Below, piece after piece: positions 53,968-64,000 of a stretch of 64,000 bases of DNA. The position numbers and the translations under genes were made by a program. Positions within the stretch are counted from its first letter, which is position 1. Every line of letters begins with the position of its first letter. Below the pieces are notes generated by a model that did no database searches, was not told where the DNA came from, and saw only the letters and a program-made list of their open reading frames with translations. The stretch is from Crotalaria pallida (lineage: Eukaryota > Streptophyta > Magnoliopsida > Fabales > Fabaceae), in NCBI GenBank assembly GCA_037953625.1, contig CM075651.1, positions 128,678,501 to 128,742,500 on the forward strand, written 5' to 3'.

Positions 53968-55510
53968 TAGCACTTATATATACTACTCGATATATATTCT
54001 TATTGTTGAAGGGGAACGTTTTGTAATATCATACATTGTATTTCATTTATAAGGATCGAAAAAATTTTAAGTAAGCAAATAAATAATGGATTAAATATGA
54101 AAATGGTTCCCGTAAAAGTTGACTTCTTTGAAATTGGTCCCTATAAAAAAAATTGGTTTTGGTCCCTACATTTACAAAACGTTTTGGTTTTGGTCCCTCT
54201 TGTTAAATTTTGGTCCCCATAATTATGTTGGTAATTTGTTTTGGTCCCTATATTATTAGATTTGATAGGTTTTGGTCCTTATGTTATTAGATTTCATAGG
54301 TTTTGGTCACTCTGCTATCATGGTTTTTGAATTGGTTCTTTTATGTGGTAGAAGTTATTTTTTTTTACCCTTGAGAATTAATGCAAGAATACCATTCTTA
54401 ATTGGTCATAAAATGTAGTAATACATTACGTTTTCGCCATTTTCCATCCACGTCTAGCTAACAGAAAGGACCAAAACCAAAACGTTCTGAAAATGCAGGG
54501 ACCAAAATCGCAACTTTTTTTTACAGGGACCAATTTCAAAAACGTCAATATTTATAGGGACCATTTTGGTATTTAAGCCATAAATAATTAAATATGACAA
54601 GAATGTGAAATAAACATGTATCATTTGAAATTATAAATACCATTTTTCAATGGTTTGGATGTGGGAGTATAGGCTATTTCATAAAGATAATATAAGATTT
54701 CTCATCATAATTTATTGATTGGTTGATTAATATGTAATGATTACTATTTAATATTTCTTGAAAATCATCAATTATTTTACTAATTGTTTTACTAGTCATT
54801 TATAAATTTAAATTCTACTCTCATATATATAACAACTGTAATTAATATTATTAATTTTTAAATTGAATTATGATAAATATATCTATAAAATTATTCAACA
54901 AACTAACCCACACCATAAGAAAGTGACATGTGTCACTTGTTAACCAATCAATAATAAGTAAGTGACACATGTCATTTCTTTTATGGTGTTGGTAGGTCTA
55001 TTTGTATGTTAATTTTGTAGGTTTATCAATCATTTTTGTTTTTGAGTATTACTTTATCCGTCTTATAAATTAAACAGTTTAAAGTTATGCACATATATAT
55101 ATTAAAAAGTGATTAAATGATGTATACAAATTTGGTATATTTTTGACTAAAGTATCGACATTTAATAATTGGATAGAGTAATAAGAAATGTATGAAAACT
55201 AAATTAAAAAAAATGAAGAAATAAATGGTGAAAAAGATGATGTAATATATAAGCATATGATAGGAAAAAAAGTACTCTGTATGAATGAGTATAAGATTTT
55301 TAAAACTACATAATATATGAGACAAGACAAAATGGTCAAAATTACATAAATTTTATGGGATGGATGAGTTCTTTTCGGTATAAATGAATATAGGGTTTTT
55401 TAAACTACATAATATATTAGATAAGACAAAATTGTCAAAATTACATAAATATTATGGGACTGATGAGTTTTTTTTTTCGGTGTGAATGAAGGATGTTTTC
55501 CGACCATAAT
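53968..55510. repeat. Diverged direct duplication, copy 1
   Basis: This stretch is alignable by eye with 58815-58864 joined to 62140-63275. Shared landmarks are TTTTGTAATATCA, GTAAGCAAATAAATAAT, AAATATGACAAG, the block around GGGAGTATAGGCTA, and TTAATAATTGGATAGAG, ending near CCGACC. The two copies differ by many substitutions and by later insertions (MULE-like MITE here; solo LTR and SINE in the other). No gene is present. Confidence 0.65.
54088..54579. mobile_element. Long-TIR Mutator-like MITE (492 bp) with 9 bp TSD
   Basis: The two ends are inverted repeats of about 110 bp (GGATTAAATA... and ...TATTTAAGCC, each with GGTCCCTATAAA-like blocks). It is flanked by ATAAATAAT at 54079-54087 and 54580-54588. 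The duplicate copy at about 62187-62206 reads straight through AAATAAATAATTAAATATG, giving the uninserted site. A 9 bp duplication and long TIRs fit the Mutator superfamily. There is no transposase. Confidence 0.85.
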
Positions 55511-55672
55511 CAATCCCTTCCGTGTTTCCTTTTTGAACCTATTTTTCTCAAAGCCCTCCACATAACCATCGGTTCCCAACTAAGATCAGAAGTCTTATCC
55601 AGAATGTTTCTGACAAGTATTTTGATATTCTCATAATGGTTTTTATAGGACTCTATATCCCTTATTTTGCAG

Positions 55673-55753
55673 ATTGAGATGGGAAACACGAATGTGAGGG
55701 TTGGATCTACTATATTTGGAGCAAGAGAGTATCCAAAGAAACAAACGCAGTAG
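55673..55753 (+). pseudogene. Terminal exon of a pyridoxal-phosphate homeostasis protein (YggS/PLPBP family)
   Basis: After an intron-like TTATTTTGCAG acceptor, the frame reads IEMGNTNVRVGSTIFGAREY then PKKQTQ and a stop (26 codons). This is the conserved C-terminal phosphate-binding and GSTIFG/REY region of the PLPBP family, which handles pyridoxal phosphate in the cytosol (family knowledge). No upstream exon was recognised on either strand, so it appears to be an isolated gene fragment. It lies between the two halves of a duplication and upstream of a CACTA terminus, so capture by a transposon is possible. A remnant of a former host gene is the alternative. Confidence 0.75.
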
Positions 55754-58365
55754 CTGTCCTCATTTTGCAGTCTCGTATGTGAGAAGGTATAGATACTGAT
55801 TAATTGGTTATTAATTTATCTGTATTTAAAAGTTAAGTATACTTATTAAAATGATAAATGCGTCACTTCTCAATACGAAGTTTCTTTTCTAGATTCTTTA
55901 ATAGCATACGATTTGGTGTTTTATGTTGCTAAAACCTACCAATTATTATTATGGTTAATGATGAAATGATGATTAAGTTTACAATTTTTTATTTGTTTAT
56001 TTATTTTTTGCAGGAAGAGGAGTGGGTTTTCAAGGAGAACTTCAATCTATAGAGGGGTGACAAGGTTCTTGTGGTTCTGCTACCCCTTTCCCCCTCTTAA
56101 TTAGAAACACTTGTTTAATTGTAACATTATCAAACTTTGTCACAGAAAGTTTCATATCTGAAAAACAGCATGGAAACATTATCAATTTCTGCAGCCAAGA
56201 AAGCTATCATCAAGGATAAGATAGCCAAACTACAGGTATATTATTTACTAGGAATGATTTGCAGTCATTATGCATTTTTTCAGCAACACCCTTAGATCTG
56301 TCCTATTCAAAAATCGTCATTGCTTCAGGGATGTAAGATCTATGAATGATCCTATAGTTTATTTGTTATGTACTTAACTAAGAGTATAAGTCCCTCTGAA
56401 CTTAAGCTTGATGGTAAAGTGATCAAGATATCAAGATACCAAGCTGGATAAGGTGACACTTCTTCAGGTTGATTTTCAATTCATGTTTTTGTCTGCATAC
56501 TTTTTTTTCTAGTTAATGAAGTAAATTATTCTTGAAAAAGAATTTATGTACACACTCTCCTGGTCCTAGTTTTTGATGTGTGTAACTTCTTCTGAAAGTT
56601 GGTATCAAACTTATTGTTAAGGCCTAGAGCCCTTGAGACCTTTATACCTCTCTTTTAAATCTTCTTCTTAATCTATGTCATTATTAGTAAATAAAAAGCC
56701 TGTTGGTTTTGAAGTTGTAATCCTTCTCCTTCCTTAATTGTTGTGAGAATTAGATTCCTCTTTGTTCGTTTTCTTTCTTTTTTCAAGGCTTTCATTTTGC
56801 TTTTGTGGATTTAAGACAAATATTTTTGTTCAGCATTGGTTTTTGGTTTTTTGTGGACGATAAGGTTGAAATTGATGGTTCTTTCTTGATACCTCATTCG
56901 TGTCACTCTTGATTGTTTATGATTTTCATTTTCATGCACAAATAATGTTCCATATGCCACTGATTGCTTCATATACCAGATTATTGAAGACTTGACAAAG
57001 GCACTAGAGTTTGAATCCAACTAGGCAGATATTTTACATGAGATATGTATCTTGTTTGACACTAAATTTTTTCATTTTGTTATTCAGATAATTAACTGAT
57101 TGCGATGAGCAAAATGTTTCCTTGAAGAGCTTAAGTTCTCACTAAAAAACATGTTGAACATTTCCCAGTTTCAGCTCCTCCTGTTCTTTCTGCTGATCAG
57201 ACTAATGACATTGAAGGTTTGAACTTTATACTTGGTTTTCCTTATAAAATGTGGAATGCTATCATAAGGGAAGAAACTAGTTCTAATGATTCTTCCATTC
57301 TATTTATGAAAGCACATTCATCCTTTTCCTAGCAAGGGAAATTACAAGAGATCAAAGGCAAGAATACTATTCTTTGATTGTTAAGATATTTGGGAATCAG
57401 AGATGTCCCAAAGTTGGTAGGTGATTTTATTGTGGTGGTTTTTTTTTTTGCTCTGGTATTCTAAGTTTAAAACTGCAGTGAAGATAGACTTTATTTTATA
57501 AGTTCCCGACATCATTGAGAAAAGATGTTTGAATTAAGAGTTATTATTCGTTAATGGCGATTGATTTATAAAAATGTTTTGATTGTTGTTTGCACTCCAA
57601 CTTTTAACCTTCTAGACTGTTAGCAAGCAGTAATTTATTACACAAGCAAAGCTTAAAAAAAGTGAAGAAGCTATTCTCTGTTTACCTAATATTTTATTGT
57701 CTATTAGATTTTGAGGTGTTACATTTTCAGATTCACTTATCTATCTATATATATGATATGATATTATTTAAATTGAGAATGAAAATGGAACATTACAACT
57801 TGAAGTGTTACTCTTAGTTAACTTGTCTACTACAATTAAAGATTATTTTACATATACTCTTCATCCTCTTCTTTTGTTGTTATAAATATTTAATATGATT
57901 ATTTAGTAGTCTTAGTAAACAGTCTATTGCGAGTTTTAAGTTTTAGTACGATTAGATTTAGAGCTTTAGAATTTTCTTAGCTATGTTTATATGTGTGTCT
58001 ATGTGTGTATGTATATATTAACTATAATTATAACTTAATTGGACTTATCAATTTCAGGTTTTGAGCATGCAAAAAATCAAGCAAAGATGAATAATTGGTG
58101 TTGCTTGAGGTGGATTATATACAAATAAAGGATATGAGAGATTTTGTATATCATATATATTCTTATTTTGTGTCTCTTTTTTTTTTTTTTTTTTGAAACT
58201 TTTATTTTGTGTCTTGTACTCTTGTAATAAACACAATTTACAATAATTGAATAAGATTTTGTTTAATGTATGTGTTATAAATTTAGTAGTTCTCTAACCC
58301 TATTAAAAAAATTTCAAAATTTGAAGCATAAAAAAGATTTATCTGGTTAAATATTTTTTTTATTA
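55754..58365 (+). other. Region after the PLPBP exon: possible further exon remnants, no intact gene
   Basis: An acceptor-like TTTTTGCAG at about 56005-56013 is followed by a frame reading EEEWVFKENFNL that meets a stop. A segment at about 56170-56236 reads METLSISAAKKAIIKDKIAKLQ (in two parts) before a GT donor-like site. I do not recognise either. The rest to 58365 is AT-rich, with a T run at about 58177-58193. Nothing else can be called. Confidence 0.35.
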
Positions 58366-58814
58366 AGCAAAGGCTATTGCAACGACAATTGTGTTGTTCA
58401 AAAGCAAAATGTGTTTTTGCAACGACAATGTCGTTGTAAAAGACGAAGGTATTTTGCAACGACATTGTTGTTGCAGAAGCCAAAAGGTTTTTGCAACGAC
58501 AATGTCGTTGCGAAACAGATTACCTGTACATAGCTCTAAGCCCTGTTTCGCAACGACATCTCTTATGCAACGACACATATCGTTGCTGAAAGTCGTTATT
58601 TATAGCAACGAAGAAAGTCGTTGCTATATAGCAACGAAGAAAGTCGTTGCTATATAGCAACGAAGAAAGTCGTTGCTGAAAATCGTTATTTATAGCAACG
58701 AAGAAAGTCGTTGCTATACCCTTTTGCAACGGCTTTACCCGCAACGACCAAAGTCAGCGACTTTTGGTTTTTTCAACGACTTTTGTCGTTGCAATAAAAG
58801 ATTTTTCTTGTAGT
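58366..58814 (-). mobile_element. CACTA (En/Spm-type) element terminus with subterminal repeats
   Basis: The right edge reads GATTTTTCTTGTAGTG, the reverse complement of the CACTACAAGAAAAATC end typical of plant CACTA elements. Inward are about fifteen copies of CAACGAC or its complement in inverted pairs, such as GCAACGACAATGTCGTTGC (about 58494-58512), and four tandem units of about 31 bp around AGCAACGAAGAAAGTCGTTG (58602-58715). This is the usual subterminal region bound by a CACTA transposase. The matching left terminus is not in the window, so the element is truncated or rearranged. Short open frames here are repeat products. Confidence 0.75.
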
Positions 58815-58864
58815 GTTATATATATTACTCAATATTCTTGTAGTTGGAGAGGATCGGAACATTT

Positions 58865-61800
58865 TGTAACACTCCTTGTATATCATCTTACTTTACAAGA
58901 AAAGTAATAAGTTTATGATTACTTGGACTTGTTATTGATGGAAAAAGATCTGAAAATAAGAATTTTCTCTTCCCTTGAAAATTCCTTTTCACAAACACTT
59001 GATTAATAATGAAGTTGACTAATAAAATCAGAGTTTGCGGAAACATAGTAAAATAATCACATTATACTCTCAAAATATATCAAGTGTAACAAGTTCACAG
59101 ATACCAAATAAGTATTATTATGAAACCAAATTCATCTTATGATACCTCTTTCAAAATGTGTATCATATAAATACTATTGAAAATAGAGATGTTATAGAGC
59201 TGGTCACTGGTCCTCTGTCCAAACATCCATCTGGTCGGATCCTCGATATCTGCACAAGGGGTTCCCAACCCACACTTTCTACACTATGGATGCACCTAAG
59301 GGACATCTCCCTTCACTGACTTTTGTGCAAGCTAGATATACGATCAACACCTAATAAGGGCATGGGGGTTAGCTATACATATTCGCATAATCAAATGAGA
59401 ATAAAACTAACATCCATAAGTAAACATGTAGCACATCAGGATGCATAACCATATGAGCACACCCGGTTAATCATAATAAATCTTTCAATGCAGGTGGCAT
59501 GATGCATGGTTTTCAACCACAACTGAGGCCTCTACAAAAGTCCATCTTGGACGTCCATCCAATACACCGTTGTGTTCTCAGAACACTGACATTCGTTCCC
59601 AGAACGTAATGCCAAACCATACTTGGATAAATAAGCATCACTCCCAGAGTGTGCATCACGTTCCCAGAACTTGCAGCAAACCATACTTGGATAAATAAGC
59701 ATCACTCCCAGAGTGTGCATCACGTTCCCAGAACGTGCAGCAAACCATACTTGGAATATAAACAAGCACCACTCCCAGAGTGTGCATCACGTTCCCAGAA
59801 CGTATCAAAGAAACCATGTCCCAGACACTGGCCACATTCCCAGAATGTGTTGTCAAGTAGGTTGCATATCAATGTGTTCCCAGAACACTAATATACGTTC
59901 CCAGAACGTATCAAATATACCAGGTCCCAGACACTGGCCACATTCCCAGAATGTGTCATCAAGTAGGTTGCATATCAATGTGTTCCCAGAACACTAACAT
60001 ACGTTCCCAGAACGTATCAAATATAACTAGGTCCCAGACACTGGCCACATTCCCAGAATGTGTCATCAAGTAGGTTACAAATTTGGTACTCCCGGAGTAC
60101 CCTCCTCATATTCCCAGAATATGATAATCGTTCCTACCAACCAATCTTCCATTCTCTATGCATGAATGCACAATTATTAAGGTTGGTTTTTATCTTTACT
60201 TTAATTACTGTGATTTAGAAATATTTTCATTTCTCTTTTGAATGATTAATTTGAGGTATAACCCTTGGCACAAAAATTCACTCTTGAATTTAACTCAAAA
60301 ACATGCCATTAGGCTTAGATTGGGGAAAACTTAACCAATGGTATTTACTTTTTCATTAAAAGACTTAACTTTTATTTTTTTCAGTTTCAGGTACTAACCG
60401 GTTACAGGCTAACCGGTTAGAATTACAGACCTGAATTGGTTAACCATTGAAATTCAGAAAACCCTTTTTCTTGAATTCCCTACCCAATCCATAGACCAGT
60501 TTCAACATGGTTTTATACCTCAACCCACTATTCTCATCATTCAAAAGTCTAAATCACATTCCAATTCCAAATGAGCACAATTTCCTCTTGAAATTAACTC
60601 ATTACACTAAGGTATTAACTCTCAATTTCAATCTGAACCAAACAATATTTATCAACTTATTTTCAGATTGAATTCAAATGAAATTAGAGTCTAGATTTGA
60701 GTAAAAATGGTAAGGACACATTACCACTTTCAGAAATTGATTTTCTTTGAAAAATTACAGTATCTAACCGGTTACAAATTTCGAATAACCGGTTAGATTA
60801 TGCAGTCTGTACATTGAAAAATGAGGTTTTGCATACCATTCTTTTCAATACTCAATTCTAACCAATTTCAACAATCAATAGAGTTCACATACCTTAATAC
60901 TAGTATGTTCAGCCACATAAACATATCTATCTTGCATGCATTCAATTTAGATACTCAAATTGCACATAATTGCACATATTTCACAACTTCATGCATCAAT
61001 TCACATAATATCCAAATAAGTCATGAAATTGTCATCACAATAGCTTGCATGCATCATATTATGATTTCTCACAATCAGAAATGAGCTAAAATTGGCCTCC
61101 AAGCCATTAAACTAATTCAAACTATGCCCTTAGAGTCTCTTGGTGACTCATCCTATTTACCAACATGTTTATTCTCATTCTAGCAAATAGTAAGCTTCCC
61201 CCTTACCTCTAAATTGTGCTTGATCCAAAACATTGCAGAGAGAAAGACTCCAACACAAATTTCCACCAAATCCACTACATGCAGATAGAGTTGGACAGGG
61301 TACCAAAACCAGGGAAATTGACATGCAAAACCCAATTAAGAATTGGGGAAAATAGTCAGGTTGAATTCTCTGCAACATGCACTAGAGGTAGGAACAGATT
61401 TGAAACCAAAAGAGTTTGTGCGCTTACCAAAATCGAGCTTCAAAGTCAGCTCCAGAAACCAGAAGCTGAGGTTTGACAGCATCAACACCTCAACTTGGCA
61501 AGCTTCGTTCTCAAACTCCAGGAACTCTCAACTTACAAACTTTATATCAATACAAAGCCCTTGATGTGAGCTTTGTAGCAGTGTATCACTTGCTCTCCAA
61601 CACTCAAAGACGAAGAAGAATTTCAGAGATGAACTCACGAACCCTAAACAGAGCTTCCACCCTAAATTCAGAGAATCAACCCCAAATCCTTCAACAATCC
61701 CTCCTTTTATAGAGAAATCAAGCTTACATGCATCACGACGCGTGTTTCCCACTAATCCTGGGCTGATTTCGTGGCGAATTCTGGGTTAAAACGCGTGATT

Positions 61801-62139
61801 ACTCATCAAACGCACTAACCCAGTTTTCTGAGTTCATCGTGTAACCGGTTACAGAGCCCTTCTAACCGGTTACATACTGATAAAATTCAAAAATTAATAA
61901 TTTATTTACTCTTTCTTCAAAAACCTTTTTAATATTGCAATTAGGTCCCAACCCAAGGACTAAATTACAATATTCACATTTTTGTACAAAATAACCATAT
62001 AAAAATATGAGAATTTTTATATATAAAAACACATCATGTACAAAAACTAAAACCTTCCAAACTAATATAAATCAATTATAAAATAATTGTTATAATTAAT
62101 TTCTTGGTTATTTGGGAGACGAAAATTAGGGGTGTTACA
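58865..62139 (-). mobile_element. Solo LTR, 3275 bp, gypsy-like, with AACCGGTT clusters
   Basis: The insert starts TGTAACACTCC, ends GGTGTTACA and is flanked by CATTT at 58860-58864 and 62140-62144. The duplicated copy at about 54013-54020 lacks it, supporting the boundary. It contains no gag or pol. On the minus strand TAACCGGTTA pairs at 61841-61874 lie about 130 bp upstream of a TATA box (CTATAAAAGG, 61703-61712). Further pairs occur at 60765-60797 and 60393-60420. Its minus-strand start resembles the fragment at 10543. Confidence 0.85.
59571..60125. repeat. Array of about 17 mini-inverted repeats with constant CCA centre and covarying arms
   Basis: Units such as CACGTTC-CCA-GAACGTG (about 59726), CACATTC-CCA-GAATGTG (about 59831), GTGTTC-CCA-GAACAC (about 59873), ATACGTTC-CCA-GAACGTAT (about 59891), CACTC-CCA-GAGTG (59639-59651), GGTACTC-CCG-GAGTACC (about 60086) and CATATTC-CCA-GAATATG (about 60107) each keep perfect 5-8 bp arms although arm sequences differ. 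A larger repeat of about 100 bp containing several units recurs from about 59820 to 60070. It lies in the solo LTR and is noncoding. Confidence 0.9.
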
Positions 62140-63275
62140 CATTTTGTAATATCACACATTGTATTTCATTAATATGGAAAAATCATATGTAAGCAAATAA
62201 ATAATTAAATATGACAAGAAATCGTTCTTTTCTAAATTTTCTAAAATATAATCTATAAAATTATATATGGAAAGTGGTTTACCATATTTGATATTTAAAT
62301 TATACTTTTTTTTTTATTCGGATGAACTTATTTCCAATTTACCTTGAATATAAATAGAAGATAATATGGATCCTCACTTTATTTTTATTTGTATTTAATT
62401 TTAAAATTAAAATAGCTGTTTCCAAACATAAGATTTTTCTACCAACGAGCTGTTGGTGCAGTGGTGCTAGAGGCTGCACTTGGTAGGGAGAACCACGGTT
62501 CGATCCCCCGCAACAACGTTGGGAGAGGAATAAAACCTTAACCCCGGGACCCCCCTCGAACTGGATTAGTCGGCCCAGTGGGCCGGATACCAGGGTGCAA
62601 ACCAAAAAAAACATAAGATTTTTCTCTTACCATTTTCACTTTTTAAGAATATAAAATTGACACGTGTCATTTGAAGTTATAAATATCATTTTTCATTGGT
62701 GTGGATGCGGGAGAATAGGCTAAATCATAAAGTTGATTTAAGATTTCTCTTAATATATTGATATATTGATTGATTATGTAAATAATGATTGCTCTTTAAT
62801 ATTTCTTGAAAAATCATGAATTATTCTACTAATTGTTTTACTAATTATTCCTAAATTTAAATTCTACTATCATAGATCACAACTGTGATTAATATTATCA
62901 ATTTTGTTATTTGTATTACTTTATCTATCTTATTAATTATACGGTTTAGAGTTATGCACATATATTAAAATATAAGTAAATGATATATAAGAATTTGGTA
63001 TATTTTGACTAAAATATTCCCATTTAATAATTGGATAGAGAGTAATAAAAAATGTATGAAAACTATATTCAAAAGAAATGAAGAAATAAGTGGTGAAAAG
63101 GTAGATGATATAATAAATAAACGTATGCTTGAAAAAAAAATATAAATGAGTATTGAGTTTTTTAAAACTTCATAATATATGAGACAATATAAAATGATCA
63201 AAACTACATATAATTTATGGGACAAATGAGTACTTTTTTTTTAATGTGAACTAAGGGTGTCCTCCGACCCTTTTT
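62140..63275. repeat. Diverged direct duplication, copy 2 (with 58815-58864)
   Basis: This is the counterpart of 53968-55510. It lacks the Mutator-like MITE, carries the SINE at 62441-62608 and has about 400 bp around the SINE not seen in copy 1. No gene is present. Confidence 0.65.
62441..62608 (+). mobile_element. tRNA-derived SINE with 17 bp TSD
   Basis: The 5' part has RNA polymerase III promoter boxes: an A-box-like TTGGTGCAGTGGT near 62453 and a B box GGTTCGATCCC near 62497. A non-tRNA body and a short A-rich 3' end follow. AAACATAAGATTTTTCT flanks it at 62424-62440 and 62609-62625, showing target-primed insertion. Length is about 170 bp, normal for a plant SINE. Confidence 0.88.
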
Positions 63276-63538
63276 GACGTGGAGAGATCACCGAAGTGGA
63301 TACTGTCTCTTTCAACAAAGTCTTTTCCATATTTACGGCAGGAGTCAAACCCTTAACATCAAAACGTACATTATATACTCTCTCTTATTTGCGATATAAG
63401 AAAGAAAAACATATTTCATTTAATTAAAAATATAAGAAAATGTTAACTATGAGTCACTTGAAGTTAATAATGGCACTTTTGTATGGTTAAGAGGGTTTTA
63501 TGCTTTTTTTTTTGGAGGAAGTAACATTCTCTCAATTC
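63276..63538. other. AT-rich intergenic sequence, no gene
   Basis: No ORF, repeat family or RNA gene could be recognised in these bases. Confidence 0.4.
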
Positions 63539-63540
63539 TA

Positions 63541-63809
63541 CCTTCCATCCCTATATATAAGACCTTTTTGGTAGATTTCACGTTCATTAAGAAAGTTGAT
63601 TAATCTAGTCAATGATGTTGGAAGTGTAAACATTTGATATGAATTTTCAAAACTACCGCTATTAATACTATTGGGAATCTGTGTTAAATAAAATGGGTGT
63701 TTGTAGAAAGAAGTAATTAATTGTCATTGAATATTGGTATATGGTCTTATAAATAAGGGAAAAATAAATAAAAGTCTCAAACGGATCTTATATTTAGGAA
63801 TGGAGGGAG
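63541..63809. mobile_element. Stowaway-like MITE 3
   Basis: The ends CCTTCCATCCCTATATATAAG and, inverted, CTCCCTCCATTCCTAAATATA are terminal inverted repeats flanked by TA (63539-63540 and 63810-63811). Internally it matches MITE 1 (TTCATTAAGAAAGTTGATTAAT). Confidence 0.75.
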
Positions 63810-63910
63810 TAGTTGATACTCTGAAGTATGGGTATGTACTTTAAAACATGTGACGTATCCGTACTTGGTACACAGTGGCTGACCTACTTAAATCCACTAA
63901 GTTTTTACAT

Positions 63911-63936
63911 TATATATATATATATATATATATATA
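63911..63936. repeat. (TA)13 microsatellite
   Basis: Thirteen TA units follow one another without interruption. Confidence 0.9.
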
Positions 63937-64000
63937 ATAAATGAGTAATATGTCATATTAGTCCCTAATTTGGTGGGTACCGGTCAAATTAGTCTCTAAG

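Noticed and set aside
58372..58805. Open frames over the GCAACGAC repeats as small genes
   Set aside because: Frames exist on both strands because the repeat lacks stops; the sequence is the subterminal region of a CACTA element.
59571..60125. CRISPR-like array
   Set aside because: The units are inverted repeats with changing arms and no regular spacers, in a plant LTR; there are no associated genes.
62441..62608. Functional tRNA gene
   Set aside because: A and B boxes are present but the acceptor stem does not close, a poly(A)-like tail follows, and a 17 bp target duplication marks it as a SINE.

Overview
This window is plant nuclear DNA made almost entirely of transposable elements. It is most likely from a dicot, and probably a legume: that is an inference from the retrotransposon lineages (long-LTR SIRE-type copia, Athila gypsy, L1-type LINE, a tRNA-derived SINE) and the AT-rich background. 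I see no intact host gene. The only recognisable host coding sequence is one terminal exon of a pyridoxal-phosphate homeostasis protein (YggS/PLPBP family) at 55673-55753.

Layout. 1-2619: 3' part of a gag-only, SIRE-related retrotransposon (+). 2717-3844: LTR plus primer site of a truncated gypsy element (-). 3850-9560: an LTR fragment interrupted by a 4.5 kb solo LTR (4831-9369, TSD GAGTT). 10543-14893: another LTR-like fragment split by a 5'-truncated LINE (12453-14431, 20 bp TSD). 14905-25769: a near full-length L1-type LINE (-), whose ORF2 is interrupted by a complete gag-only LTR retrotransposon (17776-23631, TSD GAGTG, LTRs identical by eye). 26085-51357: a three-level nest. A solo LTR (TSD GACTA) holds a SIRE-type copia (27634-50195, TSD ATACT), whose 3' LTR holds a complete Athila-type gypsy (29173-41160, TSD GAATC). 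51363-64000: DNA transposon remnants (Stowaway-like MITEs, a long-TIR Mutator-like MITE, one CACTA terminus), a diverged 1.5 kb duplication, a 3.3 kb solo LTR (58865-62139, TSD CATTT) and a SINE (62441-62608).

How the parts relate. The Athila element has an uninterrupted gag-pol and LTRs with one visible difference, so it is the best candidate for a recently active autonomous element. The SIRE copia has one premature stop in pol and LTRs with several differences, which fits its being older than the Athila insertion it carries. The gag-only elements have a Gag closely similar to the SIRE Gag and the same primer-binding and polypurine signals, so they probably rely on a SIRE-type pol in trans.

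Most unusual signals. (1) Nearly every LTR family here carries its own cluster of a short palindrome (TTAATCGATTAA, TTACTCGAGTAA, GTAATCGATTAC, TAACCGGTTA, CGCTCAAGCG), usually just upstream of the presumed TATA box. (2) In both the copia and the gypsy element the same palindrome cluster recurs between pol and an extra downstream ORF, and the two extra ORFs (394 and 398 aa) look homologous across the superfamilies. (3) One solo LTR contains about 17 mini-inverted repeats with a constant CCA centre and covarying arms. (4) The Athila element uses tRNA-Asp as primer and also carries a copy of the 5' three-quarters of tRNA-Asp, ending where the primer-site part begins.
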